The notes under the pieces are model-generated. The model was not told the origin of the DNA and did not search any database. It was given only the letters and a program-made list of their open reading frames with translations. Below, in pieces: positions 7,686 through 13,573 of a stretch of 13,573 nt of DNA. Position 1 is the stretch's first letter; each line of letters opens with the position of its first letter. Source of the stretch: Cetobacterium sp. UBA6069 (lineage in GTDB: Bacteria; Fusobacteriota; Fusobacteriia; Fusobacteriales; Fusobacteriaceae); contig DIXX01000078.1 of the NCBI GenBank assembly GCA_002428805.1, positions 6,307 through 19,879 of the forward strand, read 5' to 3'. A program made the position numbers and the translations under genes.

Positions 7686-8624
7686 TTATACTTCTTTTAA
7701 AGTCTCTACTGATTTTTTTATAAGATTTACGAAAGCTTCTCTATCTATCTCATTTAAAACTAATGCATTTTTTTCTTTTCCAAGTTTATTACGATAATCT
7801 ATAATTGTTTCACCATAAGTGAATTCCCCTCTTAATTCAGTTCCTAAGAATACCTCTTTTCCTTTAAACATTTCAGGATTTAAAAGATAGGCTATTGTAC
7901 ATGGATCATGCATTGGAACTTCTGAAACTTTATAAAACTCCTTATAGAAATCTAATGCATTCTTTATAGCTCCATATGCAACTTCTGATGCAAATCCTCC
8001 TATCGCTTTTATCTCCTCTAACTCGTTTTCAGTTACAAAAGCTTTCATTGTCACATCTAATGGACAAAGTACAATTTCTACTCCAGATTTAAAAACAATA
8101 TCCGCTGCTTCAGCATCAACATATATATTAAACTCTGCAGCAGGAGTAACATTTCCACCAATTGCTGATCCACCCATGATTACAAACTTTTCTATTTTAT
8201 CTTTTAATTCTGGATAAGCTATTAAAAATACTGCTATATTTGTCATTGGACCAGTTATAACTAAAGTTATTTTCTCATCGCTCTCTTTTAAAGTCTTAGC
8301 TAAAAACTCAACTGCATTTAATTCTTCTAACTGCTTTCCACTCTCTGGTATAACTACAGATCCAAGTCCAGTTTCTCCATGAACTTCCGGTGCTGTAACT
8401 ATCACTTTAAACATAGGTTTTTCACAACCTTTTGCAACCTTTATTTCTGGTCTAAAAGCTCCTACTAACTTTCTTGCATTTTCAGTCGTGTTATTTATAT
8501 GTACGTTCCCCGCTGAAACTGTAACACCTCTTATGTCTAAAGCTGTGTTAGCAAAAGCTAAAAGTAATGCAATCGTGTCATCACACCCCGGATCACAATC
8601 GATTATTATTGGTAATTTTTTCAT
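7686..8624 (-). CDS. Ribonucleoside hydrolase (inosine/uridine-preferring family)
   Basis: 312 aa, full length for the family, which hydrolyses N-glycosidic bonds of ribonucleosides to base and ribose for salvage or catabolism. The calcium-site motif DCDPGCDD sits at 9-16. VHGETGLG places His82 as in known enzymes, and ITGPMTN supplies another ligand region. EFNIYVDAEAA (from 164) carries the Glu/Asn ribose-binding pair, and MHDPCTIAYL (from 238) gives His239 and Asp240. The position before DD is Cys where Ile or Val is common. The frame extends to a TTG at 8639, but that segment contains the ribosome site itself (GGGAGG), so ATG 8624 is the start. It is cytosolic and is first in an operon with the GltS-like transporter. 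Purine versus pyrimidine preference (RihA/B/C) cannot be read from sequence. Confidence 0.94.
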   Translation of the reverse strand: MKKLPIIIDCDPGCDDTIALLLAFANTALDIRGVTVSAGNVHINNTTENARKLVGAFRPEIKVAKGCEKPMFKVIVTAPEVHGETGLGSVVIPESGKQLEELNAVEFLAKTLKESDEKITLVITGPMTNIAVFLIAYPELKDKIEKFVIMGGSAIGGNVTPAAEFNIYVDAEAADIVFKSGVEIVLCPLDVTMKAFVTENELEEIKAIGGFASEVAYGAIKNALDFYKEFYKVSEVPMHDPCTIAYLLNPEMFKGKEVFLGTELRGEFTYGETIIDYRNKLGKEKNALVLNEIDREAFVNLIKKSVETLKEV

Positions 8625-8658
8625 TTTATCCTCCCTCAAAATATTTAAATTTCTACAG

Positions 8659-8667
8659 ATTATATCA
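8659..8667 (-). promoter_or_regulatory. Extended -10 promoter of the nucleoside hydrolase-transporter operon
   Basis: On the minus strand, TGATATAAT is a perfect -10 with TGn extension, 35 bases before the ATG. No good -35 is present. It is back-to-back with the promoter of the DUF1846 gene. Confidence 0.65.
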
Positions 8668-8706
8668 TATAAAAATATTTTTCGGCTAGATTTTTTTTTT
8701 ATAACA

Positions 8707-8715
8707 TGCTATGAT
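8707..8715 (+). promoter_or_regulatory. Extended -10 promoter of the DUF1846 gene
   Basis: TGCTATGAT matches an extended -10 with one mismatch. The upstream region is a T-run without a -35. The transcript would carry a leader of about 45 nt including a small GTCAG/CTGAC hairpin (8721-8738). Confidence 0.5.
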
Positions 8716-8766
8716 ATAGAGTCAGGAAGTGCTCTGACGAATATAAAAAAATTGAAGGAGTGAGTC

Positions 8767-10275
8767 ATGAAAATAGGTTTTGATCACAATAAATATCTAG
8801 AGGAACAATCGAAATATATCCTAGAAAGAGTTAATAATTTTGACAAATTATATCTTGAGTTTGGTGGTAAACTGTTATTTGACTTACATGCAAAAAGAGT
8901 TTTACCGGGATTCGACGAAAATGCTAAAATTAAATTACTTCAAAAACTTAAAGAAAAAGTTGAAGTTATAATCTGTGTTTATGCAGGGGATATCGAAAGA
9001 AATAAAATCAGAGGAGACTTTGGTATTACATACGATATGGATGTATTCAGATTAATTGATGATTTAAGAGAACGTGAACTAGAAGTAAATAGTGTTGTTA
9101 TCACTAGATATGATGACCAACCATCTACATCTCTTTTCATTACAAAATTAGAGAGAAGAGGAATCAAAGTTTATCAGCACAGAGCTACAAAAGGTTATCC
9201 TACTGATGTAGATACAATCGTTAGTGAAGAGGGATACGGAAAAAATCCTTATATTGAAACAACTAAGCCAATTGTTGTTGTTACTGCTCCAGGACCTGGA
9301 AGCGGAAAATTAGCTACTTGTTTAAGCCAACTTTATCATGAAAACAAAAGAGGAAACGCTGTTGGTTACTCGAAATTCGAGACTTTCCCTGTTTGGAATG
9401 TACCTTTAAAGCACCCATTAAATATAGCTTATGAAGCTGCAACAGTAGATTTAAAAGATGTTAACATGATTGACTCATTCCACCTTGAAGCATATGGTGA
9501 AACTGCAGTTAACTATAACAGAGATATCGAAGCTTTCCCTGTTTTAAAAAGAATAATCGAAAAAATCACAAACAAAGAATCTATCTATAAATCACCAACT
9601 GATATGGGAGTTAATAGAGTTGGATTCGGTATCATCGACGATGAAGTTGTTAGAGAAGCTTCTAAACAAGAGATTATCAGAAGATACTTCAAAACTGGAT
9701 GTGAATATAAAAAAGGATATGTTGACAAAGAAACATTCCAAAGAGCAAAACTTATAATGGAAGAATTAGGATTAAAAGAATCTAATAGAAAAGTAGTTAG
9801 TGCAGCAAGAGAGCACTTAGATAAACAAAAATCTAATGGAGAAACAAACGAATTACTTTCATCTGTAGCTATGGAACTTACTACAGGATTAATCCTAACT
9901 GGTAAAAAATCTAATGTTTTAGATTCTTCATCAGCTGTTTTAATAAACGCTCTTAAAGCTATCGCTGGAATCAACGATAATATCCACTTAATATCTCCAA
10001 CTATAATTGAAGATATTACAAAATTAAAAAGAACTACATTACAAAGTAAAAATGTAGGTTTAGACTGTGAAGAGATGTTAATTGCACTTACTATTTCAGC
10101 TGCAACTAACCCAATGGCACAAGCTGCACTTGATCAACTTCCAACACTAAAAGGAGCTCAACTTCACTCAACTACAATCCTTGGAAAAGGTGACGAGCAA
10201 ACTCTTAGAAAATTAGGTGTTGATGTAACTTGTGATCCTGTATTCCCAACTGAAAACCTATATTATAATGAGTAA
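8767..10275 (+). CDS. DUF1846 family protein
   Basis: A 502-aa soluble protein that I recognise as the DUF1846 family, a conserved uncharacterised group of about 500 aa found in Firmicutes and Fusobacteria. The N-terminus [18 protein letters not shown], the [12 protein letters not shown] block (39-50) and the [20 protein letters not shown] stretch (119-138) are strongly patterned. [16 protein letters not shown] (173-188) resembles a nucleotide-binding P-loop. The C-terminal third, with [15 protein letters not shown] and [14 protein letters not shown], is helix-rich. No enzyme activity is established to my knowledge. It is monocistronic: it has its own promoter, GAAGGAG lies 6 bases before the ATG, and a strong terminator follows. 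Codon use is regular, which suggests fair expression. Confidence 0.93.
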   Translation: MKIGFDHNKYLEEQSKYILERVNNFDKLYLEFGGKLLFDLHAKRVLPGFDENAKIKLLQKLKEKVEVIICVYAGDIERNKIRGDFGITYDMDVFRLIDDLRERELEVNSVVITRYDDQPSTSLFITKLERRGIKVYQHRATKGYPTDVDTIVSEEGYGKNPYIETTKPIVVVTAPGPGSGKLATCLSQLYHENKRGNAVGYSKFETFPVWNVPLKHPLNIAYEAATVDLKDVNMIDSFHLEAYGETAVNYNRDIEAFPVLKRIIEKITNKESIYKSPTDMGVNRVGFGIIDDEVVREASKQEIIRRYFKTGCEYKKGYVDKETFQRAKLIMEELGLKESNRKVVSAAREHLDKQKSNGETNELLSSVAMELTTGLILTGKKSNVLDSSSAVLINALKAIAGINDNIHLISPTIIEDITKLKRTTLQSKNVGLDCEEMLIALTISAATNPMAQAALDQLPTLKGAQLHSTTILGKGDEQTLRKLGVDVTCDPVFPTENLYYNE

Positions 10276-10288
10276 TTTATAAAATAAT

Positions 10289-10325
10289 AAGCTGAGGAGA
10301 TTTTAAAATTTCCTCAGCTTTTTTT
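10289..10325. terminator. Strong terminator after the DUF1846 gene, possibly bidirectional
   Basis: A 10-bp stem AAGCTGAGGA/TCCTCAGCTT (10289-10298 with 10311-10320) can extend inwards through GATTTT/AAAATT. It is followed by TTTTTTT on plus. On minus it is followed by ATTATTTTAT, which could end the transcript of the convergent gene at 10339. Confidence 0.88.
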
Positions 10326-10338
10326 CTCTTTTATATAA

Positions 10339-11088
10339 TTATCCTATAAAAATTGGAACTCTTGCTTTTTCGATTATTTCAACACCCATACGTTTAGTTA
10401 TTTTTTCAAAGAAAAATGATTTACTTAAATTTCCCATTACAATAAAATCAAACTCATTCATTCTATCAAAAAATTCATCTTTTGTATTAAACTGCTGATT
10501 ATACATCTCTACTTTTACTTCAATTCCTTTTCTTTCTAAAAGATCTAAAACATTATTTTCTTCATGTTTATAATTCCAAGTTAAAAGAGTTACTTTTTTT
10601 ATATCAGGAAAATCTTTTACAAAATTTTTCACACTTTTATTTATTTTTATTCCATCATCCGATATGACCACAACATTTTGGAATTTTGAAGCACTCTTAT
10701 TTACAACTATTACAGGTTTATAAACAATTTTTAATATCTCTAAAAAATTCTCATCTAAATATTCAGTTTCTTCAAGCATTATAAAATCTACTTTTTTCAA
10801 GTACTCTTGAATTATATCTTTATTTAGACCTATATCAACAACAAGCTCCTCTTTTATTCCCTCTTTCAGTAGAATATCCTTCAAATCTTCAATATATTCA
10901 TCTTCATACTCTTTAAGAATATCCATAGTCATACTTGGACTCAAAAAAGTAACTCCTGTTGGGACTTTTAAATCCTTCACATAAAGAGGTAATATCTCAA
11001 AATTAAATCTTTTTTTTAGTGACTTATAATTTTCTATTGCTAATTTTGCATCATTATAATATTTAAATAATACCAATATTTTTTCCAT
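10339..11088 (-). CDS. Tandem universal-stress-protein-like protein
   Basis: A 249-aa soluble protein with two similar alpha/beta halves of about 125 aa. The first half begins MEKILVLFKYYNDAKLAIENY and ends VYKPVIVVNKS; the second begins FQNVVVISDDGIKINKSV and ends EKARVPIFIG. Each ends with the P-V/I-x-V/I strand typical of the UspA fold. The second half has DFIVMGNLSKSFFFEKITKRMG, which occupies the place of the Usp ATP-binding loop (GxxGxxxxxxxxxG[S/T]) but lacks its glycine pattern, so ATP binding is doubtful. The ribosome site GAGGTGA lies 6 bases before the ATG. The assignment rests on fold-like pattern and length, not on a strong motif. A remote USP-like or two-domain sensor role is an inference. 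Confidence 0.65.
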   Translation of the reverse strand: MEKILVLFKYYNDAKLAIENYKSLKKRFNFEILPLYVKDLKVPTGVTFLSPSMTMDILKEYEDEYIEDLKDILLKEGIKEELVVDIGLNKDIIQEYLKKVDFIMLEETEYLDENFLEILKIVYKPVIVVNKSASKFQNVVVISDDGIKINKSVKNFVKDFPDIKKVTLLTWNYKHEENNVLDLLERKGIEVKVEMYNQQFNTKDEFFDRMNEFDFIVMGNLSKSFFFEKITKRMGVEIIEKARVPIFIG

Positions 11089-11162
11089 CTAAAATCACCT
11101 CACATATACATCATCCTATTTTCTGTTTACTACTAAAGTGTTATTTATCCTTTTATTTAGAT

Positions 11163-11193
11163 AGAAAAATCTCCAAGAACTAACTTGGAGATT
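11163..11193 (-). terminator. Terminator of the mechanosensitive channel gene
   Basis: A perfect 10-bp stem AATCTCCAAG/CTTGGAGATT (11168-11177 with 11184-11193) has a 6-nt loop. Read on minus it is followed by a short T-run. It lies 21 bases after the channel gene stop and separates it from the stress-protein gene. Confidence 0.82.
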
Positions 11194-11214
11194 CGAGATT
11201 TTATCAAATATATT

Positions 11215-12042
11215 TTATTTCATAAGATTAACTTCATAAGATTGATAAGGTAATCTAATTCCTTCTTTATCAAATCTCTTCTTTACTTCCTCTTGGATAT
11301 CTGCATTTAAATCTCTGAAGTTTTCCTTCAGAGTCCAAACTCTAACTATAAACTCAGTTGCTATTCCTGTTTCTTTTGAGAACTTTACAAATATATCTTT
11401 ATCTTTTAATACAGAAGGATGATTGCTCACCACATCATACAGTACAGCTTTTACTTTATCTATTGAAACCTCTTTTTCTGCAAAGAATACAAAATCTGCT
11501 CTTCTTTGAGGATTAGCTGTTACAACCGTTACAACTGAAGATGATAACTTTCCATTTGGAACTATAACCCTTTTATTATCAACTGTGTTAAGGGTTGTAT
11601 ATAAAAATGTTATTTTTTGAACTGACCCTTCTGAACCACTAGCTATTATAAAATCTCCTTTTTTAAATGGTTTTGAAATCAATATTTGAATTCCACCAGC
11701 TACATCAGATAAGCTTCCTTTTAAAGCCAATCCCACTCCGACACCCACAGAACCTAGAAGTGTTAAAAGTGATGCCACTTGTAATCCTAAAATTTGAATT
11801 ACGTTTAAAAAATAAAAAATTATAACTAAACTTTTCATTGATGTCGCTAAGAAACTTACTAACAACTCATCAAATTGTTTTTTTCTTAAAACTTTCTTTA
11901 AAGATTTTACAACAAAATCTTTAATTGGGTTATAAGATAAATATAAAGCAACTAAATATATCACTTTTTTTATAACTATTGGTGAATATTTCGCAAGCGC
12001 TATTATAAACTCATTCAGCATATTTCCAAGAATATTTTCCAT
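11215..12042 (-). CDS. mscS: Small-conductance mechanosensitive channel, MscS type
   Basis: 275 aa, close to E. coli MscS (286 aa). Three hydrophobic segments are seen, near residues 22-37, 71-88 and 90-122. The third is the pore-lining TM3: LLTLLGSVGVGVGLALKG followed by SLSDVAGGIQILISKPFKKGD, with the alternating Gly/Ala packing typical of MscS. The beta domain carries VIVPNGKLSSSVV, a family hallmark. The protein opens under membrane tension to release solutes after osmotic downshock. The frame extends to a TTG at 12063, but that stretch encodes the GGAGG site, so ATG 12042 is chosen; the spacing to GGAGG is about 10 bases, slightly long. A TATAAT -10 lies at 12078-12083 on minus. It is monocistronic. 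Confidence 0.94.
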   Translation of the reverse strand: MENILGNMLNEFIIALAKYSPIVIKKVIYLVALYLSYNPIKDFVVKSLKKVLRKKQFDELLVSFLATSMKSLVIIFYFLNVIQILGLQVASLLTLLGSVGVGVGLALKGSLSDVAGGIQILISKPFKKGDFIIASGSEGSVQKITFLYTTLNTVDNKRVIVPNGKLSSSVVTVVTANPQRRADFVFFAEKEVSIDKVKAVLYDVVSNHPSVLKDKDIFVKFSKETGIATEFIVRVWTLKENFRDLNADIQEEVKKRFDKEGIRLPYQSYEVNLMK

Positions 12043-12077
12043 AAAAATTTTTCCTCCATACAATTATTTCTGCTTAT

Positions 12078-12083
12078 ATTATA
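12078..12083 (-). promoter_or_regulatory. -10 element of the mscS promoter
   Basis: A perfect TATAAT on the minus strand lies 36 bases before the ATG. No convincing -35 and no TG extension are seen. Confidence 0.5.
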
Positions 12084-12165
12084 CTATATTTATAGGAATT
12101 TTTCTACATACAAAAAAGTGGGTAATTTTCAAAATAATAATAGTATGTTATTCTTAAACATAAGG

Positions 12166-12177
12166 TATTCGCGAATA
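12166..12177. promoter_or_regulatory. Candidate operator: 12-bp perfect palindrome
   Basis: TATTCGCGAATA is a perfect palindrome, conspicuous as GC-centred in an AT-rich region. It lies 32 bases upstream of the ATG of the secreted MBL-fold gene, just before a possible -10 (TATTAT, 12184-12189). A repressor bound there could block transcription. The HxlR-type regulator encoded at 13224 is one candidate. This is an inference from position and symmetry. Confidence 0.45.
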
Positions 12178-12208
12178 AAAAAATATTATATTAAAGGAGA
12201 TATGACTT

Positions 12209-13147
12209 ATGAATAAATTTATAAAAAATATGACAGGACTTTTATTTTTAGCTAGTTCAATATATACAATGGGAGCTTCAGAAAACCAAAACACTACAGA
12301 GATACAACTTTTAAGAAATGCTACTATGAGAATTAAATATAATGGAAAAATGATTTTAACTGATCCTCTATTAGCTCCAAAAAATTCTTACTTTGGATAT
12401 CTTCCTGAGAATCAAAACAAACTAGTTAGCCCTACCTCTGATTTACCGATTTCTGCGGAAGATGCGATTAAAAATATAGATGCTATTTTAGTTTCACACA
12501 CTCATATTCCTGATAGTGGAAAGTTAGATTTTGCTTACTCTGATCATTTCGATCAAAAAGCTATCGAGATTATTGATAAAAATACTTCACTTTTTATTCA
12601 ACCTTTCGATTCTAAAGGTTTAAAAGCATCTGGATTCAACAATCTTACAACAATCGATAAAACATTTTCTTGGGAAGGAATCTCATTTGAAAGATTCGAG
12701 GTTTTACATACAAGTGTTCCTGTTTTAAAACCTATTGTTGGTGATGTTTCTGGATATGTTTTAAGAGCCGATAACCAACCTACCATACTTTGGACTGGAG
12801 ATACTGTTTTAACTGAAGAAGTTAAAAATAAAATAACTTCAGTTAATCCAGATATAATCATAATTCACCCTGCAAAAGCCCAGCTTCTTTTAAGTGAAGA
12901 GGAAAAAGAGCAGTTTAAAGCTATGGGAATGCCTGTTGAAAAAGATGTTAAAAATCTTACTTTATTAATTGGAGCTGAAGAGGCTATTGAGATTGCAAAA
13001 CTTGCTCCAAAGGCTAAAATAGTTGCTGTTCATATGGAATCTACAGACCACAGTACTGTAACTAGAAAAGATTTAAAAGAAAAAATAAAAGCAGCTGGAG
13101 TTACCAATATAATTGTTCCTGATAACGGGGAAATTTTAAAATTCTAA
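12209..13147 (+). CDS. Exported metallo-beta-lactamase-fold hydrolase
   Basis: A 312-aa protein with an N-terminal signal peptide (KFIKN, then a hydrophobic run to about residue 20, likely cut after TMGA). The rest resembles the UlaG-like / Lactamase_B_2 branch of the MBL fold. Putative metal ligands are His97 and His99 in SHTHI, Asp112 and His113 in DHFDQKAI, His167, Asp198 in LWTGDTV, and His275 in VAVHMES. The usual HxHxDH motif is interrupted by 11 residues (101-111, PDSGKLDFAYS), which is unusual. A longer segment near 222-250 also separates core strands. AAAGGAG lies 10 bases before the ATG. The substrate is unknown; relatives include lactonases and phosphodiesterase-like enzymes. A 12-bp palindrome lies upstream and an HxlR regulator gene downstream on the same strand. 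Confidence 0.85.
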   Translation: MNKFIKNMTGLLFLASSIYTMGASENQNTTEIQLLRNATMRIKYNGKMILTDPLLAPKNSYFGYLPENQNKLVSPTSDLPISAEDAIKNIDAILVSHTHIPDSGKLDFAYSDHFDQKAIEIIDKNTSLFIQPFDSKGLKASGFNNLTTIDKTFSWEGISFERFEVLHTSVPVLKPIVGDVSGYVLRADNQPTILWTGDTVLTEEVKNKITSVNPDIIIIHPAKAQLLLSEEEKEQFKAMGMPVEKDVKNLTLLIGAEEAIEIAKLAPKAKIVAVHMESTDHSTVTRKDLKEKIKAAGVTNIIVPDNGEILKF

Positions 13148-13168
13148 CTTAAATAGAATTTCTCTTTT
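13139..13168 (+). terminator. Weak AT-rich hairpin after the MBL-fold gene
   Basis: An 8-bp stem AAATTCTA/TAGAATTT (13139-13146 with 13154-13161) overlaps the stop codon and is followed by CTCTTTTCTTTT. Its low stability suggests partial termination at best. Confidence 0.4.
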
Positions 13169-13223
13169 CTTTTCACTAAATATAGCTTATTATATAGATA
13201 AAAATAGTAAAAAGGTGAAAAAT

Positions 13224-13556
13224 ATGAAAATAAGAGAAAAATATACCTGCCCTTTAGAATTAGCATACGATATCTTGAAAGGAAAATGGAAGATGGTAAT
13301 CTTATATCAACTTCACTGGAGAGGTAGAGCTTCTTTATCAGAGCTTGAAAATGATATTGTTGGAATTAACCAGAAGATGTTACTACAACATCTTAAAGAG
13401 CTCATGAAATTCGGATTTGTCGATAAGTTCAACTATGATGGTTATCCATTAAGAGTTGAATATTTTCTAACTGAAAATAGAGGTAAAAAAGTTGTTAAAG
13501 TTCTTGAGATGATGCAAGAAATTGGAAAAGAAATTTTAGAAGAGATTGAAGAATAA
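13224..13556 (+). CDS. HxlR-family winged-helix transcriptional regulator
   Basis: 110 aa, typical length for HxlR/MarR-like regulators. The signature is clear: YTCPLELAYDILKGKWKMVILYQL (7-30) with N-terminal Cys9, the recognition helix region INQKMLLQHLKELMKFGFV (48-66), and the wing VEYFLTENRGKKV (78-90). In several HxlR proteins, such as Bacillus YodB, the equivalent cysteine senses quinones, diamide or aldehydes; whether it does here is inference. The frame extends upstream to a GTG at 13215, but that overlaps the ribosome site AAAGGTG, so ATG 13224 is the start. It lies 76 bases after the MBL-fold gene, past a weak hairpin, so it may be cotranscribed with it or have its own promoter. Self-regulation is common in the family. 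Confidence 0.92.
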   Translation: MKIREKYTCPLELAYDILKGKWKMVILYQLHWRGRASLSELENDIVGINQKMLLQHLKELMKFGFVDKFNYDGYPLRVEYFLTENRGKKVVKVLEMMQEIGKEILEEIEE

Positions 13557-13573
13557 AAGGTATGGTTTTGTTA

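Noticed and set aside
8488..8763. Plus-strand frame overlapping the nucleoside hydrolase start and the intergenic promoters
   Set aside because: It lies opposite conserved coding sequence and covers both divergent promoters.
8979..9974. Minus-strand frames within the DUF1846 gene
   Set aside because: Antisense shadows of a well-conserved protein.
12598..12861. Minus-strand frame within the MBL-fold gene
   Set aside because: Antisense shadow with no start signal.
13557..13573. Possible start of another gene (ATG at 13562 after AAAGG)
   Set aside because: The spacing from the purine run to the ATG is too short and only four codons are visible.
1..13573. CRISPR arrays, insertion sequences, prophage genes or attachment sites
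   Set aside because: No repeat-spacer pattern, transposase, integrase or flanking duplication was found. The tRNA 3' ends show no duplicated copy within the window.

Overview
This 13.6 kb window is AT-rich chromosomal DNA with strong AGA/ATA/TTA codon preference, clear GGAGG-type ribosome binding sites and U-tailed hairpin terminators. It fits a low-GC anaerobe. The content (DUF1846 protein, GltS-type symporter, nucleoside hydrolase, modular surface chitinase) suggests Fusobacteriota of a Cetobacterium/Fusobacterium kind, with Clostridia as the alternative. This is a judgement from gene content and style, not from a marker gene.

Layout. (1) 1-3097, plus strand: the 3' part of a modular exported chitinase (proline/acidic linkers, a CBM2-like domain, Ig-like segments, a C-terminal GH18 domain) is followed with no gap by a cytosolic-type patatin phospholipase, and a terminator closes the pair. 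(2) 3099-3453, minus strand: a compact tRNA operon (Pro-UGG, Trp-CCA, Met-CAU) with its own consensus promoter and terminator. (3) 3488-5676, plus strand: exodeoxyribonuclease III, then a 12-helix MFS-like permease of unknown substrate. (4) 5739-8667, minus strand: a nucleoside hydrolase / GltS-family transporter operon and, downstream, a 211-aa protein of unknown function with weak ThyX-like features. A bidirectional terminator separates these from the permease. (5) 8707-10325, plus strand: a DUF1846 protein with its own promoter and terminator. (6) 10339-12083, minus strand: a tandem universal-stress-like protein and an MscS channel, with a terminator between them. (7) 12166-13573, plus strand: a secreted metallo-beta-lactamase-fold protein preceded by a 12-bp perfect palindrome, then an HxlR-type redox/ligand regulator.

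Most of this is ordinary core and accessory metabolism, with no mobile element, CRISPR array or phage module. The points most worth a second look are: the nucleoside hydrolase paired with a GltS paralogue whose first re-entrant motif is altered; the 11-residue insert splitting the HxHxDH metal motif of the secreted MBL protein, beside an HxlR gene and a palindromic operator candidate; the ThyX-like unknown; and the repeated use of extended (TGn) -10 promoters. Genes are separated by short intergenic regions. The only long stretch without a protein gene (3065-3536) is filled by the tRNA operon and its signals.
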